The position numbers were made by a program, and so were the translations under genes. 13,605 nucleotides of DNA from Clostridiaceae bacterium UBA6085 (GTDB lineage Bacteria > Bacillota > Clostridia > Clostridiales > Clostridiaceae). The notes beneath the pieces were generated by a model. The model saw nothing but the letters and a program-made list of their open reading frames with translations, made no database searches and was not told the origin of the DNA. Numbering within the stretch: position 1 is the first letter of the stretch; each line of letters starts with the position of its first letter. This document shows, piece after piece, positions 7,601-13,605 of the stretch. The DNA lies in contig DIXH01000038.1 of the NCBI GenBank assembly GCA_002428605.1, positions 1 to 13,605 of the forward strand, written 5' to 3'.

Positions 7601-7873
7601 ATGGACGATGAAAATTGCGACCTGATAAAGCCAGGTGGAGTAAAAGAAAAGAAGATTGAAGTCATTGACGGATTTACGATCAAGTACCATGCCAGTGGTA
7701 GGACTATCTGGTCTAAAGGAAGAATGGTCAATGGCAAGCCAGAAGGGTACTGGGAGTGGTATCGGCCTGACGGGACCATAAAGCGGTCAGGGCATTTTGA
7801 AAATGGGAATCCAGTCGGTGAGTGGATTACCTATGACAGTGAGGGAAAGAGGTACAAGACAACAAACAGGTGA
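7601..7873 (+). CDS. Small MORN-repeat (YwqK-like) protein
   Basis: A 90-residue protein with about two MORN-type repeats: WSKGRMVNGKPEGYWEWYRPDG and RSGHFENGNPVGEWITYDSEG, split here as they read in the translation at about residues 37-58 and 62-82. The G-x-w-x-y-x-x-d-G pattern is the one found in proteins often labelled YwqK-family antitoxin. That label is by homology only, and there is no toxin gene beside it. No signal peptide is present. GAAGGAG (7587-7593) precedes the ATG by seven bases. The gene starts 25 bases after the AraC-type gene and is probably co-transcribed. MORN repeats are general binding modules, so the partner is unknown. Confidence 0.75.
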   Translation: MDDENCDLIKPGGVKEKKIEVIDGFTIKYHASGRTIWSKGRMVNGKPEGYWEWYRPDGTIKRSGHFENGNPVGEWITYDSEGKRYKTTNR

Positions 7874-7876
7874 TCC

Positions 7877-7935
7877 AAAAGGCAGACCTATTCATTTGTG
7901 GTACGTTCAAAAGATGGCCTGTCTCCCTTTTTTAT
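7877..7935 (+). terminator. Weak candidate terminator after the MORN gene
   Basis: AAAAGGCAGAC (7877-7887) can pair with GTCTCCCTTTT (7921-7931) except for one C-C mismatch, followed by further T residues. The loop is about 33 bases, which is long for a rho-independent terminator, so this is a low-confidence call. It is placed where transcription of the AraC/MORN unit should end before the next promoter. Confidence 0.3.
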
Positions 7936-7951
7936 TTCCCATATTCAATAC

Positions 7952-7980
7952 TTGCCGAAAAGATGAGATAATCTTATAAA
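7952..7980 (+). promoter_or_regulatory. Sigma-A-like promoter for the 346-residue protein/DUF6155 pair
   Basis: TTGCCG (7952-7957, 4/6), a spacer of exactly 17 bases and TATAAA (7975-7980, 5/6) lie 23 bases before the ATG at 8004. GGAG follows seven bases before that ATG. No promoter of similar quality was seen in the 58-base gap before the DUF6155 gene, so both genes are probably transcribed from here. Confidence 0.6.
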
Positions 7981-8003
7981 TTAGATATGACAGGAGAGTT
8001 TTT

Positions 8004-9044
8004 ATGCTTATAGGTGAAGTCAGGGATGTTCTGAAGAAATACAAAGAAGAGGACCTTCGGCTTATCATATCTGAAATGTACAAGGCTATGCCCAAGAAGC
8101 TTAAGGAAGAGAAGAACGTGGACGAAATGCTGAAGGACATCCAGGGGTTTACGAAGCAATCGAAGGCGGAGAAAAAGGTTGAGAGACCGGAAATGGGTGT
8201 ACTGAAACCTGAGATCTTAAGGTTCATACAGTATGCATATAACCAGTTCTACTTTGCACCAAACAGCTTTGTCCACAAGAAGGACAGGCCCAAATGGAGA
8301 TTTCTCGTAAAGGACTATATAGCTGCCCTGCAGAGCTTCCCATTTGACGGAGAGGACGGAGCAGAGGCGACGGAGCTTATGGAGAAGCTTTTTCAAATGC
8401 TGTCCTACGGAAGCGGTTACTATATATTCAACACTGACAATCCGTTCAGGTCAATTGGAATAAGCCAGCTTAACCTTCTTGACACCATACTTGCGAGGAA
8501 ATTCCATAAGGGTTTCAGCACTGAAAACATAAGATCCGCAATCATTTTTGTTACAGATAGCCAATTGGACAGCGGAATGTTTGATTCTGCAATCATGGAG
8601 CGGCTTAGGGGCAAGTTTGTGACTGCAGATTCAAAGCTTATGGCAATAGAGCAGGGGAATCTTCTTAGGATGGAACTGAGCCTTCGGTTCTCGAAACAAG
8701 CAAAAAATGCCAGTCCCTCTAGCATGGAACAGTACAGGAAGAATGAGGCCATAAGTATTCTTGTTGACATGATCTTCTGGCTTAACATTGAACTTGGAGA
8801 ATATGATGATGCGATAAGGTACTACAAAACAAACAACAGCGAGGGGAATCAAGAACTTGCCTTAAACACGTTGCTTTCGAGGTTATACAGGTCTGGGCTC
8901 AAGGACAGGTGGATAAGGGAATATGAGGATGCGGTAAGGAAGAAGGTAAAGCCAAGGGAACCGTTGCAGAGGATGTATGCGTTCATAAAGGCACATGATT
9001 CGCTGCCTGATGAGATTGAGATGAAAGAGCTGAACAAAAGGTAG
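8004..9044 (+). CDS. Hypothetical protein, N-terminus resembling DUF6155
   Basis: I do not recognise a named family for this 346-residue, mostly helical, soluble protein. The first ~30 residues (VLKKYKEEDLRLIISEMYKAM) align well with the start of the DUF6155 protein encoded just downstream (KKLKGMEQAELIELISSLYKAD). A later part, around 64-150, has a similar run of aromatic and charged residues (FYFAPNSFVHKKDRPKWRF, then YIFNTDNPFRSIGISQ). The C-terminal half (about 150-346) has repeated helical pairs ending in Leu/Tyr-rich segments that could be TPR-like, but no clear repeat can be counted. There is no signal peptide, membrane helix or obvious catalytic motif. The ATG follows AGGAG at a good distance and a clear promoter. 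It is encoded 58 bases upstream of the DUF6155 gene. Confidence 0.75.
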   Translation: MLIGEVRDVLKKYKEEDLRLIISEMYKAMPKKLKEEKNVDEMLKDIQGFTKQSKAEKKVERPEMGVLKPEILRFIQYAYNQFYFAPNSFVHKKDRPKWRFLVKDYIAALQSFPFDGEDGAEATELMEKLFQMLSYGSGYYIFNTDNPFRSIGISQLNLLDTILARKFHKGFSTENIRSAIIFVTDSQLDSGMFDSAIMERLRGKFVTADSKLMAIEQGNLLRMELSLRFSKQAKNASPSSMEQYRKNEAISILVDMIFWLNIELGEYDDAIRYYKTNNSEGNQELALNTLLSRLYRSGLKDRWIREYEDAVRKKVKPREPLQRMYAFIKAHDSLPDEIEMKELNKR

Positions 9045-9102
9045 TCGCTATAACCATTTATATGCTTTTGAGGATAAAGTACGTAAGTTCCAGGAGGATT
9101 GA

Positions 9103-9660
9103 ATGACTAAGCAGATGACTATGACAGAACTGAAGAAGAAGCTTAAGGGTATGGAGCAAGCTGAACTTATAGAGCTGATTTCAAGCCTTTACAAGGCAGA
9201 TGGAATGGTAAAGGAAATCCTGAACAGCCGGTTCGCGGGTGAAGGATATCAGGCTGAGGTGCTCGAAGCCTACAAAAAGAAATTAAAGAACGAGTTTTTC
9301 CCGAAAAGCATGAGGAAGATGCCATCATTGAAGGCTGCAAAATCCTATGTGTCTGATTTCAAGAAGATCGGGCCTGTCGATATGGTCATGGACCTGACAC
9401 TATACTATGTGGAATGCGGAACTGAATTCACCAATGCCTTTGGGGATATGGACGCACAGTTCTATCAAGACATGGTAAGAATGTTTGAGGAGTTTGCACA
9501 CCAGCTTAATGTGAAGGGCACGAAAGAGCACTATGAGACCTTGAAGAAAAGGATAAGAAAGCTTGTTCACGTTGCTTCAGGAATTGGCTGGGGCTACAGT
9601 GAAGCAATCTATGAGATATATGCTGATATATATAAATATGATGATGACGAAGATGACTGA
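9103..9660 (+). CDS. DUF6155 family protein
   Basis: A 185-residue protein that I recognise as DUF6155 from its start (MTMTELKKKLKGMEQAELIE) and the later FFPKSMRKMPSLKAAKSYVSDFKKIGP segment, here at about 66-92. The family has no known function. It is helical and soluble, with a strongly acidic C-terminus (YKYDDDEDD) that could contact a basic partner or bind divalent metal. AGGAGG lies five bases before the ATG. The short distance to the upstream gene and the shared N-terminal pattern suggest a functional pair in one transcript. A terminator follows about 90 bases downstream. Confidence 0.75.
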   Translation: MTKQMTMTELKKKLKGMEQAELIELISSLYKADGMVKEILNSRFAGEGYQAEVLEAYKKKLKNEFFPKSMRKMPSLKAAKSYVSDFKKIGPVDMVMDLTLYYVECGTEFTNAFGDMDAQFYQDMVRMFEEFAHQLNVKGTKEHYETLKKRIRKLVHVASGIGWGYSEAIYEIYADIYKYDDDEDD

Positions 9661-9751
9661 AAATCAGTGCCAGAAAACTCGCTGGGAGTTTGTCAATTGG
9701 AACGGTACTGTTTCTTGCAAGTGTATTGCTGGCTGTGAATTGAAGCTCGAT

Positions 9752-9775
9752 AAGGCCCAGCCTTTCGGGCTTTTT
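9752..9775 (+). terminator. Rho-independent terminator after the DUF6155 gene
   Basis: AAGGCCC (9752-9758) pairs with GGGCTTT (9767-9773), including one G-U pair, around an 8-base loop. The T-run 9771-9775 completes it. A smaller perfect hairpin, AAACTC/GAGTTT, sits further upstream at about 9675-9691 in the same untranslated stretch. No gene is supported in 9661-9945. Confidence 0.6.
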
Positions 9776-9821
9776 CAATGCTGAAAAAAATAATCGTGAC
9801 ATCCAGGATAAGGATATTTGA

Positions 9822-9861
9822 CAGTGGAAAGCTTATAAACACTGGTGGTATATGTTAAGAT
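9822..9861 (+). promoter_or_regulatory. Promoter-like bipartite element upstream of the PLD-helicase operon
   Basis: The block GGAAAGCTTATAAA (9826-9839) is followed after roughly 16 bases by TAAGAT (9856-9861). Nearly the same block (16/18 over 9822-9839) plus TACGAT at similar spacing recurs at 13457-13495. It does not match a good sigma-A promoter in the -35 region. It may be a promoter for another sigma factor, a regulator site, or coincidence built round an AAGCTT palindrome. A TATAAC at about 9887 is another weak -10 candidate. Confidence 0.3.
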
Positions 9862-9932
9862 GAAATGAGATTTGTGCGAATATTATAACAGCTACCTATT
9901 GAATTTATCCGATAGCTTTTAGGATTTATGGC

Positions 9933-9948
9933 GGAGGTGAAGGGATTG
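9933..9948 (+). promoter_or_regulatory. Shine-Dalgarno site that selects a TTG start
   Basis: GGAGGTGA (9933-9940) is a near-perfect anti-16S match placed eight bases before the in-frame TTG 9946. The longer reading from ATG 9928 has only AGG four bases upstream and would translate through this site. The TTG start is therefore preferred. Confidence 0.65.
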
Positions 9949-12447
9949 ACTGATACTGGAAGAATGCCGGCTAGCCTGAACTGCATAACCGGAGGGGATG
10001 ACCACCTGTATGGAAGGCTCAGGGAGTCAATCTCAAAGTCGTCAAAGATAAGCATCATCGTCTCTTTTCTCATGGAGTCGGGAGTAAGGATGCTGACTGA
10101 CGACCTTAAGGGGGCCGCAGAGCGTGGCGTGAACATCAGGATACTCTGCAGCAACTACCTTAACATAACTCAGCCGCAGGCCCTGTACCTTCTCAAGGAT
10201 GCATTGGGCGACAGGGTGGATCTGAGGTTTTACGATGTGGAAAGGAAATCCTTCCATCCTAAAGCATATATCTTTGAGAATGCTGGAAAAGGTGAGATTT
10301 TCGTTGGATCATCCAATATTTCAAGGACTGCACTCACTGACGGGATTGAGTGGAACTACAGGTTGGATTCTCGTGATGATCCTGACGACTTCAGGTATTT
10401 TAAAAATACCTTTGAGGACCTTTTCCTGAACCGGTCCCGGATAATTGATGATGATGAACTGAAGAGGTACTCAAGGCAATGGAAGAGACCTAAGGTATTT
10501 GAAGACATTGAAAAGTTCGGAGACAAGAGGGATGCTTCTTTTGACGCAGCAGTCGTGGAATTCCCGAGCCCTGTCGGAGCACAGATCGAAGCTCTGTATG
10601 AGCTGAGGAGATCAAGGCAGGATGGCTGGGACAAGGGGCTGGTGGTAGCAGCTACAGGCCTTGGGAAGACTTACCTTGCAGCCTTCGATTCAAGGGAATT
10701 CAGGAAGGTGCTCTTCGTGGCTCACAGGGAAGAGATCCTCTCTCAGTCCGAGAGGACCTTCAGTAATGTCAGGCCTGATGCTGCAACAGGATTTTTCAAG
10801 GGCGACACCAAGTACAGGGACTGCGACATACTTTTTGCTTCCGTGCAGACGCTTGGAAAGAAGGAGTACCTGACAGACAGCCTCTTCAGTGAGACAGAGT
10901 TTGACTACATTGTCATAGATGAATTCCATCATGCCGTTTCTGAGAACTACCTGAATATAATAAGCTATTTCAAGCCGAAATTCCTTCTTGGACTTACAGC
11001 GACACCTGAGAGGCTGGACAACCAGGATGTGTTTGCACTCTGCGACTATAATGTGATCTACGAGGCAAGGCTCAGGGAGGCCATCAACAAAGGCTGGCTG
11101 TCACCTTTCAGGTATTACGGGATATTCGATGACACGGACTATTCAGCTATTCTGTACAGGCAGGGAAAGTATGACGAAAGGCAGCTTGAGGAAGCTCTCA
11201 GCATAAGCAAGAGGGCTGACCTTGTCATGGAAAACTATGGCATGTACCGGAGCAAGAGGGCGCTTGGCTTCTGTGCAGGAAGAAAGCACGCCATATATAT
11301 GGCAGGCTACTTCAGTGAGCATGGGATAAAGGCTTGCGCCGTCGTTAGCGGGGATACAGGCCTATCAAAGGACACAATGGAGCGTGGGGAAGCTATACAA
11401 AGATTCAGGAAAGGTGAGATCAACGTTCTGTTCTCAGTGGACATGTTCAATGAAGGTCTGGATGTTCCGGATGTTGACATGGTCATGCTGCTAAGGCCTA
11501 CGGAATCACCCACTGTCTTTCTCCAGCAGCTTGGAAGAGGGCTCAGGAAAAGCATCGGGAAGAAATACGTAAATGTCCTGGATTTCATCGGTAATTACAG
11601 GAAAGCCAATCTTGTACCGTTTTTCCTTACAGGTAACGGCGAAGCAGGTGAAATAAGGCTGCGGAAGAATGTAGTACCTGAAGAGGAGGATTACCCGGAG
11701 GGATGCCTTGTAAACTTTGACCTAAGGCTCATAGACCTTTTCAGGAAGCTTGAAGAGCAGAAGAAGGATGCCTATGGCAGGATAACCGATGAGTACTTCA
11801 GGATAAAGGAACATGTAGGAGAGCGTCCGTCAAGGCTCCAGATGTACACTTATCTGGATGAACCTATAAGCTCCCTCATAAGGTCAAGAAAAGAGCTTAA
11901 TATCTTCAGGGACTATCTTGCGTTCCTGGACAGGATCGGCGAGATTTCTGATGAAGGCAGGGTCCTTCTTGATACCAAGGCCCATCGGTTCATAAGGGAG
12001 ATCGAAAACACAAGCATGTCCAAGTTATACAAGATGCCTGTGCTTCTTGCCTTCTGCAATGGAGGGAAGATAAAGGCGAAAATAACTGATGACGACCTTT
12101 ATGAGAGCTTCAGGGAATTCTACTCCCACGGAGCCAACAAGGTGGATATGCTTAGGGATAAGGGAACTGAAGGATTCATGGATTGGGAGAGGAAAGAATA
12201 TGTCGATCTTGCAAGAAGGAATCCACTTCACTTCCTGCAGAAGACTTCAGGTGAATTCTTTGAATTCTGTGATGATGGATTCTGCCTCAACAAGGACCTG
12301 TGGCAATATCTTGAAGATGGTGAATTCGTAAGGCAATTCCATGACGTTGTAAGCTACAGGACAAGGAAATTCTACAGGGAGAGGCTTGAAAAGATAGAAA
12401 AAGCTATGGAGGATAACAGGAATGGGTATAAGGACGATCAGATATGA
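9946..12447 (+). CDS. PLD-domain nuclease / SF2 helicase fusion protein
   Basis: With the TTG start the protein has 833 residues. Residues 1-165 form a phospholipase-D-like domain with one HKD-type motif: His104-Pro-Lys106 and GSSN (121-124), with Glu111 where the canonical Asp would be. A single motif implies dimerisation, as in the nucleases Nuc and BfiI. Residues 205-560 are an SF2 helicase/translocase: ATGLGKT (236-242), DEFHH (325-329), TATPERLD (351-358), NVLFSVDMFNEGLDVP (493-508) and QQLGRGLR (527-534). The C-terminal part (from ~575), with LPEEEDYPEG-like and SKLYKMPVLLAF segments, matches what I recall of the DUF3427-type PLD-helicase proteins. Related enzymes are seen in repair or antiphage contexts, but the function here is inferred. 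The end overlaps the next gene by 26 bases. A residual HsdR-like role is less likely, because no methylase or specificity gene is nearby. Confidence 0.88.
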   Translation: MTDTGRMPASLNCITGGDDHLYGRLRESISKSSKISIIVSFLMESGVRMLTDDLKGAAERGVNIRILCSNYLNITQPQALYLLKDALGDRVDLRFYDVERKSFHPKAYIFENAGKGEIFVGSSNISRTALTDGIEWNYRLDSRDDPDDFRYFKNTFEDLFLNRSRIIDDDELKRYSRQWKRPKVFEDIEKFGDKRDASFDAAVVEFPSPVGAQIEALYELRRSRQDGWDKGLVVAATGLGKTYLAAFDSREFRKVLFVAHREEILSQSERTFSNVRPDAATGFFKGDTKYRDCDILFASVQTLGKKEYLTDSLFSETEFDYIVIDEFHHAVSENYLNIISYFKPKFLLGLTATPERLDNQDVFALCDYNVIYEARLREAINKGWLSPFRYYGIFDDTDYSAILYRQGKYDERQLEEALSISKRADLVMENYGMYRSKRALGFCAGRKHAIYMAGYFSEHGIKACAVVSGDTGLSKDTMERGEAIQRFRKGEINVLFSVDMFNEGLDVPDVDMVMLLRPTESPTVFLQQLGRGLRKSIGKKYVNVLDFIGNYRKANLVPFFLTGNGEAGEIRLRKNVVPEEEDYPEGCLVNFDLRLIDLFRKLEEQKKDAYGRITDEYFRIKEHVGERPSRLQMYTYLDEPISSLIRSRKELNIFRDYLAFLDRIGEISDEGRVLLDTKAHRFIREIENTSMSKLYKMPVLLAFCNGGKIKAKITDDDLYESFREFYSHGANKVDMLRDKGTEGFMDWERKEYVDLARRNPLHFLQKTSGEFFEFCDDGFCLNKDLWQYLEDGEFVRQFHDVVSYRTRKFYRERLEKIEKAMEDNRNGYKDDQI

Positions 12448-12754
12448 CAAGCTGGTGAGGGACAGGATCCCTGAGATAATAGAGTCGGACGGGAAGACTG
12501 CAGAAATAGAGATATTGGACGACAGGGAATACAGGAGATGCCTCGACGAAAAGCTTGGCGAGGAACTTAATGAGTACCTTGAGAGCGGAAAGCTGGAGGA
12601 GCTTGCAGATATCATGGAGGTAATATACGCCCTTGTTGACCTGGAAGGTACGAGTCGTGATGAATTTGAAAGGATCAGGGCTGAAAAGGAAGCTGACAGG
12701 GGAGGATTCAGTAAGAGGTTTTTCCTGAAGGAAGTCAGGATCGAAGACAAATGA
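12422..12754 (+). CDS. MazG-like nucleotide pyrophosphohydrolase (phosphoribosyl-ATP pyrophosphohydrolase-like)
   Basis: A 110-residue all-alpha NTP pyrophosphatase of the MazG/HisE-like superfamily. It starts with the subfamily signature YDKLVRDRIPEII (8-20). It then carries the metal-binding acid pattern E48-x-x-E51 and E60-x-x-D63 (KLGEELNEY, EELADIMEVIYAL), and ends with the usual RGGFSKRFFLKEV. Members hydrolyse nucleoside triphosphates to the monophosphate and PPi. They are often labelled phosphoribosyl-ATP pyrophosphohydrolase, but no his genes are near, so a histidine role is unlikely. GGAGG (12408-12412) stands nine bases before the ATG. The start lies inside the helicase gene and the stop overlaps the next start as ATGA, so translation is tightly coupled. 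It may supply nucleotide sanitation or depletion alongside the helicase-nuclease. Confidence 0.88.
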   Translation: MGIRTIRYDKLVRDRIPEIIESDGKTAEIEILDDREYRRCLDEKLGEELNEYLESGKLEELADIMEVIYALVDLEGTSRDEFERIRAEKEADRGGFSKRFFLKEVRIEDK

Positions 12755-13386
12755 GCGAACCATATAAGTTGGAGTGGAAAGGAATCATAAGGTCCATTCA
12801 GCCAAGGACAAGGGTATGGAGATATTTGACAGACAACAGGACCCATTATCACATTGGCTACAATATTTTTCTTGAAGGTGAATGCGAGGAAGGACTTAAT
12901 GCATTTTCTGTTGCCATATCAGCCAGGCAGCAGCAAAAAGGCATGTTTAGGATAGGCGACATTGTGCAGGGTACGGCCTGGACTAAGAAATATCCGCAGC
13001 GGGAATTTGCAGACTATTACAAGGCCGGTGAAATTAGAGTAATTGAAAGGAACATCCAGGCAATGGATTCCATATGTCCATGGACAGGGTGCATTCCTTC
13101 CATGGAAGTCTATGAGGAACGCGGAGCAAGAATGCTCAGCATGAGCTTGTGGAAGGGCAAATGTTTCAAATGCTACTACGCTGCAATGGCGAATGTGGAG
13201 ATTCAATGGGATTTTGACAGGAATATCAGGAAGTACCGCTTTGAATCATTCTGTTATGGCCCCAAAACCTGCAAGAAATACAAACCGGGAAAGTTCAGGG
13301 CCGTCCCGTATAAAAACAGGGATTCTGCTCTGGACCAGGGCTGGCTGGATGAGATCTGCACTGGAAACAGAGGCTGGGATGACTGA
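12751..13386 (+). CDS. Conserved Cys-rich protein of unknown function, possible OB-like N-terminus
   Basis: A 211-residue protein that I recognise as a widespread unnamed family by the YRFESFCYGPKTC (162-174) signature and the preceding PWTGCIPSMEVYEERG (110-125). I cannot name it. The N-terminal ~100 residues include GIIRSIQPRTRVWR and FRIGDIVQGTAW, a pattern compatible with an OB-type beta barrel. The C-terminal half carries Cys138-x2-Cys141 and Cys168-x5-Cys174, a plausible four-Cys zinc or Fe-S site. Cys109 and Cys114 are extra. A nucleic-acid-binding zinc protein is a reasonable guess only. The ATG overlaps the stop of the MazG-like gene (ATGA), so it is translationally coupled third gene of the helicase operon. 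It ends in TGA, and no good terminator follows. Confidence 0.72.
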   Translation: MSEPYKLEWKGIIRSIQPRTRVWRYLTDNRTHYHIGYNIFLEGECEEGLNAFSVAISARQQQKGMFRIGDIVQGTAWTKKYPQREFADYYKAGEIRVIERNIQAMDSICPWTGCIPSMEVYEERGARMLSMSLWKGKCFKCYYAAMANVEIQWDFDRNIRKYRFESFCYGPKTCKKYKPGKFRAVPYKNRDSALDQGWLDEICTGNRGWDD

Positions 13387-13605
13387 TGAAAGGAAGATTC
13401 CTGGCGATATCATCATCAGCCGTTTAAGGACCTGTCAGTAATCAGGCAATCGGGGGCACTGGAAAGCTTATGAAATCAGAGGGCTATGGTACGATACAAA
13501 CCGTCAGCATTAAACAATTGTTTACACATTAGTCTCATGATTGATACCTCGAAGGTGTAACATTATCACGAGGGGGCGATAAGGTCAACTAACCCTCGAC
13601 TGAAG
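13387..13605 (+). other. Intergenic region with palindrome and alternative hairpins, no gene seen
   Basis: No supported coding region. It contains the second copy of the GGAAAGCTTAT-type element (13457-13474, with TACGAT at 13490-13495) and the perfect 14-base palindrome TAAACAATTGTTTA (13511-13524). It also has three complementary short segments: CCTCG (13547-13551), CGAGGG (13569-13574) and CCCTCG (13593-13598). The middle segment can pair with either neighbour. This looks like the promoter and leader of a plus-strand gene beyond the window. A 13-codon ORF overlapping the stop at 13386 is too short to support. Confidence 0.4.
13511..13524. repeat. Perfect 14-base palindrome, possible operator
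   Basis: TAAACAATTGTTTA reads the same on both strands, in AT-rich DNA about 80 bases before the window end. Its place, in a leader with no gene, would suit a dimeric regulator, but no cognate protein can be named. Confidence 0.45.

Noticed and set aside
9045..9102. TATA-rich patches resembling archaeal promoters before several genes
   Set aside because: The gene content is bacterial, with AraC, NiaR, DUF4003 and strong SD sites. The better patches also fit sigma-A -10 boxes with 17-base spacers.
9675..9691. Small perfect hairpin AAACTC/GAGTTT as a structured RNA
   Set aside because: The stem has only six pairs, no U-tract follows and I recognise no riboswitch motif, so it is mentioned only under the terminator.
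9563..9784. 73-codon frame running past the DUF6155 gene
   Set aside because: Most of it is an alternative frame of the DUF6155 gene and the end runs through the terminator hairpin. No ribosome site supports it.
9946..12447. Type I restriction HsdR subunit or Mokosh component
   Set aside because: No HsdM or HsdS lies nearby. The helicase motifs are SSL2/RadD-like rather than Upf1-like, and the PLD domain is at the N-terminus.
12422..12754. Histidine-pathway phosphoribosyl-ATP pyrophosphohydrolase (HisE)
   Set aside because: The LVRDRIPEII signature belongs to a MazG-like subgroup commonly given that label, and no his gene is nearby.
13193..13441. 82-codon frame at the end of the operon
   Set aside because: It overlaps the Cys-rich gene in another frame, lacks a ribosome site and shows no domain.

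Overview
The gene families point to a low-to-moderate GC Bacillota, most likely a clostridial anaerobe. These include nadABC followed directly by a niaR-like repressor, DUF4003, DUF6155, a YwqK/MORN-type protein and an AraC regulator with a GyrI-like domain. Strong Shine-Dalgarno (SD) sites of the GGAGGTGAT type, frequent AGG (Arg) and ATA (Ile) codons, and sigma-A-like promoters fit this. Neither a species nor a plasmid/chromosome assignment can be made from the window. No rRNA, tRNA, CRISPR array or transposase was seen.

Left part (1-3174, minus strand): a compact de novo NAD operon, nadA-nadB-nadC, with overlapping or abutting genes. It is followed after one base by the first 27 codons of a NiaR-type nicotinate-responsive repressor that runs out of the window. 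A promoter upstream of nadA has its -35 box inside a palindrome and next to an ACAGGTGT half-site, which suggests feedback control of NAD synthesis by the repressor encoded in the same operon.

Middle (3293-7873): an alpha/beta hydrolase and a DUF4003 protein on the plus strand, the latter with its own promoter. These converge on a minus-strand Ste24-type M48 membrane metalloprotease, with a strong shared hairpin terminator between them. Next, on the plus strand, is an AraC-type regulator broken by a single in-frame TAA between its two helix-turn-helix motifs. Its GyrI-like effector domain carries its own good internal ribosome binding site. A small MORN-repeat protein follows 25 bases later.

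Right-middle (7952-9775): two neighbouring proteins of unknown function, one of 346 residues and one DUF6155 protein of 185 residues. Their N-termini look alike, so they may be ancient tandem paralogues. A clear promoter precedes them and a terminator lies downstream.

Right end (9822-13605): a tightly coupled three-gene operon. It encodes a PLD-nuclease/SF2-helicase fusion protein, a MazG-like nucleotide pyrophosphohydrolase, and a conserved Cys-rich protein of unknown function that may have an OB-like N-terminus. The genes overlap by 26 and 4 bases, so they probably work together, in DNA repair or as an antiphage module. This is the best candidate in the window for an uncharacterised system. 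A similar bipartite sequence lies on both sides of it. The last ~220 bases hold no gene but contain a palindrome and two mutually exclusive hairpins, probably the leader of a gene beyond the window.
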